Assembly (NCBI GenBank): GCA_963699495.1
Contig: CAVOUB010000001.1
Span: 1 to 64,000 of the forward strand
DNA: 64,000 nt
Source of the DNA: JAIBJN01 sp963699495
Lineage (GTDB): Bacteria > Actinomycetota > Thermoleophilia > Gaiellales > Gaiellaceae
Reading direction: 5' to 3'
Shown here: positions 27,407 through 34,552 of the stretch, in pieces
Numbering within the stretch: position 1 is the first letter of the stretch
How the letters are laid out: each line of letters starts with the position of its first letter
Notes under the pieces: model-generated
What the model was told of the DNA's origin: nothing
Database searches by the model: none
What the model saw: the letters and a program-made list of their open reading frames with translations, nothing else
Position numbers and translations under genes: made by a program

Positions 27407-27763
27407 CTACTCGGGCTCCCAGGCGAGCTCGACGACGTAGCCGTCGGGGTCGCGGCACTTGACGCTCACGTAGTCGGGCTCCTCCCACTCCTCCACGATG
27501 GGAACACCGTCCCGCCTGAGGCGATCCCGGAAGGCTCGAACCTCGTCGGCGCTCGAGGCGCCGCCGAAGCCGAAATGGAAGAAGCCCGGCAGCGTGATCG
27601 ACTCGTCGGTCTCCTTCAGGGCGAGGGCAAAGCCCTGGACGTCGAAGAGCATCAGGACGCCGTCCGACATCCGCTCGGCAGGGGTCGCACCGAAGCCGAA
27701 GTAGCTCTCGTAGAAGCGCCGTGAACGCTCCTCGTCGCGGACGGCGAGTGCCAGGTGCGCCAC
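27407..27763 (-). CDS. VOC-superfamily (glyoxalase-like) protein
   Basis: A 118-residue protein with the paired beta-alpha-beta-beta-beta layout of the vicinal oxygen chelate fold: HLALAVRDEERSRRFYESYFG, FFHFGFGGASSADEVRAFRDRL, and the ending VKCRDPDGYVVELAWEP. The His and Glu at the first and last strands are the usual metal ligands. GTG start. No substrate can be assigned. It is one of three VOC proteins in the window (also 29614 and 34150). Confidence 0.82.
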   Translation of the reverse strand: MAHLALAVRDEERSRRFYESYFGFGATPAERMSDGVLMLFDVQGFALALKETDESITLPGFFHFGFGGASSADEVRAFRDRLRRDGVPIVEEWEEPDYVSVKCRDPDGYVVELAWEPE

Positions 27764-27811
27764 GTCCCTGCGGATCCTAGTCGCAGCCGGCCGCCCCGGG
27801 CCCGGCCGAGC

Positions 27812-29593
27812 CTAGGCCTGCTGCGCCTCTTGCTTCCGCCCACCGGGGGAGGTCTCGGCCTTCCGCGCCGCCTCCTCGATGGCCTGGTTCATCTGCTGCA
27901 CCCAGCCCGACAGCTCCGTTGCCAGCACGCCTTCGCAGTCGGCGACGAGCTTCCCGAAATCACGCTTCCGGGCCGGCTGCGCCTCCCAGGCGCGCCGCAC
28001 CCCTTCGAGCCGGGACGCCGCCTGGTTGTACGCGACGAGCGTCGGCTCCACCTGGAGGTAGCCGAGGTACGCGACGACGTTTGCAGCGATCGCCGTCGTG
28101 AGGCCGATCCACACCTCGAACCCCGCTGCGGCGAGAAGCCCTCCGGCCGCCCCGGCGGTCAGAGCCAGCACCTGGAGGACCCGCAGCTCCCGCGCCAGGC
28201 GCTTGACCTTGGGGTGGTAGTAGCTGAGCTGATCGCCGACGCGCAGCTCGAGGTACTCACCGGAGTCCAAGGGAGCGAGCCCGTCGTCGGCGGCACTCGC
28301 CCCGTACATCTTCGGTGGGAGCGGGCCTTCGTACGGTGTCAGCGGCCCGCTGCTCGCCTCCGTCTGCATCAACCGGTCCTCGACGGCGTTCAGGCGAGTC
28401 GCGAGCATCTCGTTGCGCGTGAGCCCCGTCTTGTCGAACGCTGCGTCCCCGTAGATGCCCGTACGGCTCCGATACCGGTAGATCTCGCTCTTGACCGACT
28501 CGGCCGCGCCGCGGAGGAGGACCCACCGCTTGCCGAAGCCGAGCCGCAGCGCAAGCGCGATGAGGAGCGAGAGCAGGATCGGAACCGCGACGACGACCCA
28601 GTGAACAGCGTCGCCGCGCCACGAGCCGAACTCGACGGCATTGTCCAGCAGGGCAAGAAACGTGCCGCCGATGCCGAGGGCGAGTATCGCCGCCTGGAAG
28701 CGCGTGAACGTCTTGCGCGCGTTGTTGGCGAGTCCGTCGTAGCCCGCAAACGTCAGCCACGCGCGCTTGAGCGTCGGCTCGTCCTGGAGCTCCCAGGCCA
28801 GGTCCCGTGCGAGGTCGGTCGAGCTCGTGCCGGCGAAGAAGCGGACTGACCCGCACGTCGCGATCTCGTCCAGATCGGGGTCGTCCGCCGGGACGGCTCG
28901 ATCGGCGGCCGTTGACGAGCGGGAGCCGAGCAGGCGTCGGAAGCTTCCTACGGGTCGCGGGCGGAGGACGCGGCGCCGCGCCGCAACCTGGTCCGCGGTG
29001 CCCCCGGTTCCCTCGATGACCACGAGGAGCCACCCCCGCCGGACGGCTGCCAGGGCTTCGGCCTTGGCGATCTCACCCCCGCCGACGAGGACGGCGGCGA
29101 CGGGCGCGCTCCCGGCCAGCGCCTGGGCAAGCTGGAGAAGCAGCGCCGTCTCGCTTCCCCAGTCGGCGCCCGGAGCGAGCACGAAGTGAGAGTGATTCGG
29201 TTCCAGGGCAGCGCCGTTTGCCGTTGAGCCCGCGCCCGGGTAGGTCACGAGGCCGGCCGGCGCGACTCCGAGCAGCAGCGGCCGTCCGTCTCCGTTCTGG
29301 GCGACCGCCCTCCCCACGATCGCCATGACCCCCACGGCGGTGCCCCCGTCGACGACGACCGCATCCGCGATGTGCGCTCCGCGCACGACCCCCGGCCCGA
29401 CGACGCCGACAGCGCGCTCGTGGCTTTCGCCGCTCAACGTGTCCGCGCCGCCGAAGACGACGAGGACCGGCCGGCCGTGCTCGGGCGCCAGCCCGACCTC
29501 GGCGAGAAGCCGGGCAGCGTCGTGTTCGACGTCCGCAGCGACCAGGGACGCCCGCTTGCCGTTCTCGAACGTGATCTCGCTAGCCGTGAGCAC
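27812..29593 (-). CDS. LSDAT-SLOG domain fused to two SLATT membrane modules
   Basis: A 593-residue protein. Residues about 41-205 look like the prokaryotic SLOG-in-TRPM (LSDAT) nucleotide-binding fold: RPVLVVFGGADTLSG, VVVDGGTAVGVMAIVG, HSHFVLAPGADWGSET, WLLVVIEGTGGTADQVA. Two SLATT/DUF4231-like units follow, each with a pair of TM helices (about 300-317 and 331-350; 471-492 and 495-513) and the RGAAESVKSEIYRYRSRTG motif after the first pair. In published comparative work such SLOG-SLATT proteins are predicted to sense nucleotides and open pores in biological conflict. No cyclic-nucleotide synthase is next door. GTG start. Confidence 0.7.
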   Translation of the reverse strand: MLTASEITFENGKRASLVAADVEHDAARLLAEVGLAPEHGRPVLVVFGGADTLSGESHERAVGVVGPGVVRGAHIADAVVVDGGTAVGVMAIVGRAVAQNGDGRPLLLGVAPAGLVTYPGAGSTANGAALEPNHSHFVLAPGADWGSETALLLQLAQALAGSAPVAAVLVGGGEIAKAEALAAVRRGWLLVVIEGTGGTADQVAARRRVLRPRPVGSFRRLLGSRSSTAADRAVPADDPDLDEIATCGSVRFFAGTSSTDLARDLAWELQDEPTLKRAWLTFAGYDGLANNARKTFTRFQAAILALGIGGTFLALLDNAVEFGSWRGDAVHWVVVAVPILLSLLIALALRLGFGKRWVLLRGAAESVKSEIYRYRSRTGIYGDAAFDKTGLTRNEMLATRLNAVEDRLMQTEASSGPLTPYEGPLPPKMYGASAADDGLAPLDSGEYLELRVGDQLSYYHPKVKRLARELRVLQVLALTAGAAGGLLAAAGFEVWIGLTTAIAANVVAYLGYLQVEPTLVAYNQAASRLEGVRRAWEAQPARKRDFGKLVADCEGVLATELSGWVQQMNQAIEEAARKAETSPGGRKQEAQQA

Positions 29594-29613
29594 ACGTTAC
29601 CCCTGGGAGCCGA

Positions 29614-29943
29614 CTAGCGCCGAGCGAGCCCGAACGGGCTGCCTTCCGAGTCCCGGCAGATCGCCCACCGCTCGCCCGGATGGACGACCTCGCCGCCGAG
29701 CTCGCGGACGCGTGCCAGCGTTGCCTCGACGTCGTCGACCACGAAGTAGGGAAGCGAAAAGCGGTCGCCGGGCCCGCGGCCGCGCTCGTGCAGGCCAAGG
29801 GCGACCCCTCCTGCACGCGTCTGCCAGCCGCTTCCCTCTCCCTCCCCGCGCGCCGCGAGCTGGGCGCCGGTGAGCCCCTCCCAGAACCGGAGGGCGCGCT
29901 CGGGGTCGTCGGCGGGAAACTCGATGAGCGAGAGCTCCGCCAT
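29614..29943 (-). CDS. VOC-superfamily protein
   Basis: A 109-residue protein with a VOC half-repeat structure (LIEFPADDPERALRFWEGLTG, YFVVDDVEATLARVRELGGEV, WAICRDSEGSPFGLARR). It resembles the small 'glyoxalase/bleomycin resistance' proteins common in soil actinobacteria. ATG start. It is 20 bases upstream of the SLOG-SLATT gene on the same strand, so cotranscription is possible, though a functional link is not evident. Confidence 0.8.
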   Translation of the reverse strand: MAELSLIEFPADDPERALRFWEGLTGAQLAARGEGEGSGWQTRAGGVALGLHERGRGPGDRFSLPYFVVDDVEATLARVRELGGEVVHPGERWAICRDSEGSPFGLARR

Positions 29944-29971
29944 CCGGCGATGTTACGCCCCCACGGTGTTC

Positions 29972-30265
29972 CTAGCCCGCTTTCTGGATCACGCTCCGCA
30001 TCTCGTCCGCCGTAAAGGCGCGCATCGTGGTCGAGCGGATGTTGCCCTGAGCCGCGACGGACAGGAGAGCCGCCGTCGCGGTTTCGTCGTCGGGTCCCTC
30101 CACGATCGTGACGAGGTCGTACGCGCCCACCGTCCAGTAGGCGTCCTTGAACGAGACGCCGCTACCGCCCATGGCTGCCTGAGCCGCCTCGTAGCGGTCG
30201 ACGGAATCCTTGAAGTTGCGAACCCCTTGATCGGTCCAGTTGAGCAAGCTGACGTACTTGGGCAT
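29972..30265 (-). CDS. GYD-domain protein
   Basis: A 97-residue GYD family protein (a ferredoxin-like small fold of unknown role). YVSLLNWTDQGVRNFKDSVDR, VSFKDAYWTVGAYDLVTIVEG (the GAYD motif) and NIRSTTMRAFTADEM are the expected blocks. ATG 30265 is preferred to the adjacent GTG at 30268 because AAGGAGG then has workable spacing. Confidence 0.85.
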   Translation of the reverse strand: MPKYVSLLNWTDQGVRNFKDSVDRYEAAQAAMGGSGVSFKDAYWTVGAYDLVTIVEGPDDETATAALLSVAAQGNIRSTTMRAFTADEMRSVIQKAG

Positions 30266-30359
30266 CACTCCTCCTTGACGTTGCCGCGATTCAACGCCTG
30301 GCGTGGACGGGGGTCAAGGTGTGCGCGACCCACGGAGCGACACGGGTAGGCTCTCGGCC

Positions 30360-30629
30360 ATGTGCCGAAGCATCCACACGCTCCACAACTTCGAGCCCCC
30401 GGCGACCGAGGAAGAGGTTCAGGCTGCCGCGCTGCAGTACGTGCGCAAGATCAGCGGCTTCACGAAGCCATCGCGGGCGAACGCCGAGGCGTTCGAGCGC
30501 GCCGCTGACGAGGTCGCCGACGCGACGCGCCGGCTCCTCGACGAGCTGGTGACCTCCGCGGCGCCGCGGAACCGCGAGGCCGAGACGGCCAAGCGCCGGG
30601 CCCGCTGGGTCGAGCGCCAGGCCGTCTAG
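30360..30629 (+). CDS. DUF2277 family protein
   Basis: An 89-residue DUF2277 protein: MCRSIHTLHNFEPPATEEEV at the start, then AAALQYVRKISGFTKPSRAN and an acidic/basic helical tail. The family is short, cytosolic and uncharacterised. ATG start. Its TAG stop lies inside the CTAG that begins the left inverted repeat of the element at 30627-30796. Confidence 0.85.
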   Translation: MCRSIHTLHNFEPPATEEEVQAAALQYVRKISGFTKPSRANAEAFERAADEVADATRRLLDELVTSAAPRNREAETAKRRARWVERQAV

Positions 30630-30796
30630 CAGGAGGGTTTGACGAAATACGGCTGTGCCGCCGGGCCGCGCTGCTCGCCCCGATGCTGCGTCCTCGGTCG
30701 CGCCCGTAGCTCGTCGCTACGAGCACTCCCTGCGTCCTTGCCTCGGAACGACCATCGCACCCCGACGACGAGCGACATTCCGCCAAACCCTCCTAG
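30627..30796. repeat. MITE-like element with terminal inverted repeats
   Basis: AGGAGGGTTTGACGAAATAC (from 30631) is matched in inverted form by the sequence ending at 30794, whose reverse complement begins AGGAGGGTTTGGCGGAATGT. About 18 of 22 terminal bases agree and the first 11 are identical. CTAG lies at both outer edges. The element is about 164 bp with no gene inside. It fills exactly the gap between the stops of two convergent genes. Confidence 0.55.
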
Positions 30797-31200
30797 TCCG
30801 CCGCGGTCCAGCCGCGCCACTCGGCGACGTCGACGGCCAGCACCGGGAGCCCGGGAGCAGTCTCCCGGTACTGCTCGTACTTGGCCGCGAGCGCGGCGAG
30901 CGCGCGGGCGGCTTCCTCGCCGCCGTCCAGCACGCGGGCCCGGCCGCGGAGCCGGACCCACCAGAGGCGCGTCCAGTCGTCGTCGTAGTGGTCGACGAGC
31001 ACGGTCACGTCGGGCCGGGCGCGCGCGTTCTCGATCCGGCGGAGCGTCCGCGAGCGCTTCGGCTTGCCGTCGACGGCCGTGTAGAGGGTGTCGTCGGCGA
31101 GCGCAAACACGATCGGGACCAGGTGCGCGCGACCGTCGGGCTCGACGGTCGCCAGCCTGGCGACTCGCTCTGCAGCCACCCGGCCTCGCACGTCCTGCAT
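30793..31200 (-). CDS. PPOX-class F420-dependent oxidoreductase (TIGR03668-like)
   Basis: A 135-residue split-barrel protein of the F420/PPOX class. RVARLATVEPDGRAHLVPIVFAL is the cofactor-binding strand pair. TAVDGKPKRSRTLRRIENARARPDVTVLVDHYDDDWTRLWWVRLRG is the characteristic middle block. These enzymes reduce small molecules with coenzyme F420 in actinobacteria. ATG start. The TAG stop overlaps the right inverted repeat of the neighbouring element. Confidence 0.87.
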   Translation of the reverse strand: MQDVRGRVAAERVARLATVEPDGRAHLVPIVFALADDTLYTAVDGKPKRSRTLRRIENARARPDVTVLVDHYDDDWTRLWWVRLRGRARVLDGGEEAARALAALAAKYEQYRETAPGLPVLAVDVAEWRGWTAAD

Positions 31201-31213
31201 GAAAGCGGGGCGC

Positions 31214-31426
31214 CTAGCGGGCGCCGGCGGCTGCCCGCCGGCGCTCGAAGCGCTCGATCCGGTCGCCGCGGCGGACGCTTCGCTCCACGCCGGTGTAGGC
31301 GGGATGGCACGCCGAGCAGACCTCGATCTGGATCGAGGGCCTGGTCGAGCGGGTCTCGAAGCTCGTGCCGCAGGTCGTACACGTGACCGTCGCGACCTGG
31401 GTCTCGGGATGGATTGCCGTGTTCAT
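31214..31426 (-). CDS. rpmE: Ribosomal protein bL31 (zinc-binding form)
   Basis: A 70-residue large-subunit protein. MNTAIHPETQVATVTCTTCG and VCSACHPAYTGVERSV match bL31, with cysteine pairs at CTTC and CSAC, so this is the zinc-containing C+ form. The basic tail ends in RIERFERRRAAAGAR. The ATG at 31426 follows AGAGGA. It lies 17 bases downstream of the sigma factor gene on the same strand, so both may be one transcript, which is an unusual partnership for rpmE. Confidence 0.9.
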   Translation of the reverse strand: MNTAIHPETQVATVTCTTCGTSFETRSTRPSIQIEVCSACHPAYTGVERSVRRGDRIERFERRRAAAGAR

Positions 31427-31443
31427 AGTCGTCCTCTCTGGTG

Positions 31444-32394
31444 CTACGCGGAGAGGGCGAGCTCGTCGCCCTCTCCCAGGCTCTCGGACAGCGTCTCGAG
31501 GGCCTCGCCCTCGAGCCGGCGGATGCGCTCCCGGCTGATGCCCAGCTCGGCGCCGATCGCCTCGAGCGAGTGCGGCTCGCCGTCGATGCCGTAGCGCAGC
31601 TCGAGGATGCGCCGCTCGAGCTCGGGGAGCTCGGCGAGCGCGAGCCGGACCGCCTGGCCGCGCAGGAACTCGTCCGCGACCTCCTGGGGATCGTCCGCGT
31701 GCTCGTCGGCGAAGAGATCGCCGAGCTCGCCGTCGTCCTCGCTGCCCACGGGCCGGTTGAGCGACACGCGCGCCTCGGCCACGTCGAGCGCCTCGTCCAC
31801 GTGCAGGAGCGAGAGGCCGGAGGCCTCCGCAAGCTCCTCGTGCGTGGCGGGGCGACCGAGCGTCGGCTCGAGCTTCCGCGCCGCCGCTGCCAGCTTGTTG
31901 CGCCGCTCGTGGACGTGCGTCGGCACGCGGATCGTGCGCGACTGGCCCGCGACGGAGCGCTGCACCGCCTGGCGAATCCACCAGGTGGCGTAGGTCGAGA
32001 ACTTGAAGCCCTTGCGGTGGTCGAACTTCTCCACGGCCCGGTTCAGGCCGATGACGCCGTCCTGGATCAGGTCGCCGAAAGGCACGCCGCGACCGCGGTA
32101 GCGCTTGGCGATCGAGACGACGAGGCGGAGATTCGAGTTGATCATCCGCTCCTTCGCCGACCGGTCACCGCGCTCGATGGCCTTGGCGAGGAGGACCTCC
32201 TCCGCCGCCGTGAGCAGCGGGTAGCGCCCGATCTCGTTCAGGAAGAGATCGAGGGAGCCGGCCGAGCTCGGGAGCTGGACGGCCTCGATCTCCTCGTCCA
32301 GGTTCTGCTCCTCCACGACGGCGTCGACCTCGTCGGCATCGACCAGGTCCCGCTCCTCGTCGTCGAGCAGCGTCTGCACTTCAGGGGTATCCAA
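31444..32394 (-). CDS. Sigma-70 family RNA polymerase sigma factor (RpoD-like, group 1/2)
   Basis: A 316-residue sigma factor with regions 1.2 to 4.2. Region 1.2 holds DLFLNEIGRYPLLTAAEEVLL; region 2 contains NLRLVVSIAKRYRGRGVPFGDLIQDG and FKFSTYATWWIRQAVQR (-10 recognition). Region 4.2 is HSLEAIGAELGISRERIRRLE (-35 recognition). The size without a long region 1.1 points to a group 2 factor (HrdA/SigB-like) or a compact primary sigma. The in-frame start is TTG at 32394, while the best ribosome site (AAAGGA) is about 20 bases further upstream, so the start is uncertain. Confidence 0.88.
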   Translation of the reverse strand: MDTPEVQTLLDDEERDLVDADEVDAVVEEQNLDEEIEAVQLPSSAGSLDLFLNEIGRYPLLTAAEEVLLAKAIERGDRSAKERMINSNLRLVVSIAKRYRGRGVPFGDLIQDGVIGLNRAVEKFDHRKGFKFSTYATWWIRQAVQRSVAGQSRTIRVPTHVHERRNKLAAAARKLEPTLGRPATHEELAEASGLSLLHVDEALDVAEARVSLNRPVGSEDDGELGDLFADEHADDPQEVADEFLRGQAVRLALAELPELERRILELRYGIDGEPHSLEAIGAELGISRERIRRLEGEALETLSESLGEGDELALSA

Positions 32395-32502
32395 GATGGT
32401 CTGGATCGGTAGTCCTTTCGTTCGCTATTGGCCGCTGCCCCCGCAGAGCGGGTCGCCTGGCAGCAGCTACCGAATGGTTAAACGGCCGGCCGGCCCCGAA
32501 CA

Positions 32503-32510
32503 TTCCGGAA
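32503..32510. promoter_or_regulatory. TTCCGGAA octamer before the sigma gene
   Basis: Palindromic TTCCGGAA in an AT-richer patch (ATTCCGGAAAT), about 110 bases upstream of the sigma factor start. The same octamer precedes the TetR gene at 33091-33098. Confidence 0.35.
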
Positions 32511-32534
32511 ATCAGCCTCGACCGGAGACGGACG

Positions 32535-33038
32535 CTAGCCGTCGGGAAGAGCGGCGCTGGAGTCCGGCGGGCTTGCCTCCGCGCGGTCGACGTCCCCTGG
32601 AGCGACGCAGGCCGAACGGACCACCAGCACCGGCACGGGGCTCCGTTCGAGGACGGCCTGGCTCACGCTCCCGAGCAGGAGCGTGAGCACCGGCCCGTAC
32701 CCATGGGAGCCCATCACGACGAGGTCGTGCTCGCCGTCCCGGACGCGGTCGAGGATCGCGGTCGCGGCGTGGCCTCGCCGGACGACCGTCGAGACCGGCA
32801 CGTCCTCCGGGACGAGCCGCTCGAAGCGCTCGAGGAGCGCCTCGGCGGTCCTCTCCAGCTCGTCCTCGCACGGATACGGGACGAGGTACGGACCGGTGGC
32901 GACCGGCAAGCGCGGCGGAGCGGCGACGGAGATCAGGGTGAGCCTCCCGCCGACCGCGCGGGCCAGCTCGACCGCTTCGTGGACGGCGAGCTCGGAGGAC
33001 GGAGAGCCGTCGACGGCCACGAGGATGCTGTGGAACAC
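32535..33038 (-). CDS. Universal stress protein (UspA family)
   Basis: A 167-residue USP. ILVAVDGSPSSELAVHEAVEL is the start, and the ATP-binding signature VVMGSHGYGPVLTLLLGSVSQAVL (G-x2-G-x9-G-S) is present, so it probably binds ATP. The acidic C-terminal tail (VDRAEASPPDSSAALPDG) is an extra 20 residues. GTG start. It is divergent from the TetR gene, with an 85-base shared promoter region that contains TTCCGGAA. Confidence 0.88.
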   Translation of the reverse strand: MFHSILVAVDGSPSSELAVHEAVELARAVGGRLTLISVAAPPRLPVATGPYLVPYPCEDELERTAEALLERFERLVPEDVPVSTVVRRGHAATAILDRVRDGEHDLVVMGSHGYGPVLTLLLGSVSQAVLERSPVPVLVVRSACVAPGDVDRAEASPPDSSAALPDG

Positions 33039-33090
33039 CGCTAGCTGCGCCTCTCGGTCATCGGCCTGCCTTCTTTACGAGACTCTATAG

Positions 33091-33098
33091 TTCCGGAA
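33091..33098. promoter_or_regulatory. TTCCGGAA octamer between the stress-protein and TetR genes
   Basis: TTCCGGAA inside AGTTCCGGAATTA, in the divergent promoter region of the stress-protein gene and the TetR gene. A candidate TetR operator, also seen before the sigma factor gene. Confidence 0.4.
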
Positions 33099-33123
33099 TT
33101 AGCGTAGCAAGGGAGGTGATGCT

Positions 33124-33735
33124 CTGGCGTCCGCGGCGAAGCGGCTCGAAGCGCCCCGGCCGAGAGGCCGTCCACGCCGTGCGGCAACTCGCGAGGCGAT
33201 CGTCGCGGCCACCCTCGAGCTTCTCTCCGAGCGCGGCTTCCAGGCCGCCACGATGGAGGCGATCTCGGCGAGGGCCGGCGTCGGGAAGAACACGATCTAC
33301 CGGCGCTGGCCGTCGAAGGAGGCCCTGATCGCCGACGCGATCAGAGAGCTTTCCGCGGAGCTGGACGTGCTGGAGGAAGGCGACGTGCGCACGCTCCTCC
33401 TCGACCGCCTCAACGACTTCGCGCACGTGTTCGCCGACCCTGTTCTCGGGCGAATTCTCCCGGGGCTGCTCGGTGAGCTCCAGCGCAACCCCACCTTCGC
33501 GGCCGTCTACGCCGAGCGCGTCGTGCGGCCGCGCCACGAGGCGATGGTCTCGCTCCTGCGCGAGGCCCGGGCACGCGGAGAGCTCCGCAGCGACGTCGAC
33601 CCCGAGCTGGTCGCGGACCTGATCGTCGGTCCGCCCCTGCTCCGGCTCCTTTTCCCCTTCGGCCTGCCCGAGATCCCCGCCGACTGGGCCGAGAGGCTGT
33701 TCGAGACGATCTGGGCCGCGATCGAGCCCTCCTAG
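33124..33735 (+). CDS. TetR-family transcriptional regulator
   Basis: A regulator of about 203 residues. The DNA-binding helix-turn-helix is RGRPRRAATREAIVAATLEL through MEAISARAGVGKNTIYRRWP. The ligand domain with LLGELQRNPTFAAVYAERVV resembles the TetR_C (AcrR-like) group. No ATG, GTG or TTG lies upstream of Met at 33253 in this frame, yet the HTH clearly begins before it. A CTG at 33124, seven bases after AAGGGAGG, would give the full domain. A frameshift near the start is the alternative. The stop overlaps the convergent DksA-like gene by 4 bases. Confidence 0.8.
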   Translation: MASAAKRLEAPRPRGRPRRAATREAIVAATLELLSERGFQAATMEAISARAGVGKNTIYRRWPSKEALIADAIRELSAELDVLEEGDVRTLLLDRLNDFAHVFADPVLGRILPGLLGELQRNPTFAAVYAERVVRPRHEAMVSLLREARARGELRSDVDPELVADLIVGPPLLRLLFPFGLPEIPADWAERLFETIWAAIEPS

Positions 33736-34073
33736 ACGCCGCGCGCGAGGCGGCGCTCTTCTTCGACCGTCCGCTCCGCGAGCGCGAAGGCTTCGAGGCG
33801 CTCGTCGGGGATCGGCTCGCCGCTCTCGACTGAGAGGCCGTACGTGCCCTCGGCGAGGCGCTGCTCGGCACGCTCGAGCGCCTCCAGCTCGCGCAGGAGC
33901 TGCTCGCGCAAGCCCTCCTCCAGCTCGCGCTCGTACAGCTCGGTGGCCTGCTCGGCAGCGTGGTCGATCGTGGAGAGCTCGTCTTCCCCGACCGGCTCCT
34001 GCAGGTCGCCGAGAGCGCGCTCGATGCGCTGCCGCTCGGCGGCGAGAAGCTCTTGCGCTCGTTCAGGGGTCAT
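33732..34073 (-). CDS. DksA/TraR-like protein lacking the zinc finger
   Basis: A 113-residue helical protein. The N-terminal coiled coil and the AEQRLAEGTYGLSVESGEPI segment match the TraR/DksA family. The four zinc-finger cysteines are replaced (SVESGEPIPDERLEAFALAERTV has none). Such proteins may still enter the RNA polymerase secondary channel but would fold without zinc. ATG start. It overlaps the 3' end of the TetR gene by 4 bases. Confidence 0.78.
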   Translation of the reverse strand: MTPERAQELLAAERQRIERALGDLQEPVGEDELSTIDHAAEQATELYERELEEGLREQLLRELEALERAEQRLAEGTYGLSVESGEPIPDERLEAFALAERTVEEERRLARGV

Positions 34074-34149
34074 GGCGAGCGGTCATCCTACTGCCCGCGG
34101 ATTCGCAGGCGCCGTCGCGTGCGCTAGGGTCGCCTCGCTCCGCCTCATC

Positions 34150-34536
34150 GTGTTCGAGTCGCTGGACTTCATCTACGTGCCGACGGACGACGTCGACACG
34201 AGCGCGCGCCGCTACGTCGAGGAGCTGGGCGCGGAGCTGGTCTGGAAGATCCGCGGGATGGGCACTGTCGTCGCCTGCCTGCGCGTCTCCGGCGACGGCC
34301 CCTCGATCCTCCTCAGCGGACACCTCGAGGGCCCTGCGCCGATCCTCGTCTACCGGGTCGCCGACTACGCGACCGCCGTGGCCGGCCTGCGCGATGCCGG
34401 CCTCGACGTGCACGAGCTGGAGATCCCCCACGGCCCCTGCGCGACCTTCACCGCCCCCGGAGGCCAGCGCCTGGCCGTCTACCAGCTCGTGCGGCCGGGG
34501 GCGGACGAACACTTCGCCGGCCGAATCGACGACTAG
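34150..34536 (+). CDS. VOC-superfamily protein
   Basis: A 128-residue protein with a glyoxalase-like fold: FESLDFIYVPTDDVDTSARRYVEELG, then ILVYRVADYATAVAGLRDAGL, ending APGGQRLAVYQLVRP. The GTG at 34150 is chosen because the conserved strand begins two residues later. Longer frames add an unrelated lead. No metal ligands can be assigned with certainty. It runs toward the convergent lipase gene. Confidence 0.75.
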   Translation: MFESLDFIYVPTDDVDTSARRYVEELGAELVWKIRGMGTVVACLRVSGDGPSILLSGHLEGPAPILVYRVADYATAVAGLRDAGLDVHELEIPHGPCATFTAPGGQRLAVYQLVRPGADEHFAGRIDD

Positions 34537-34552
34537 ACCCGACCCGGTCGGC

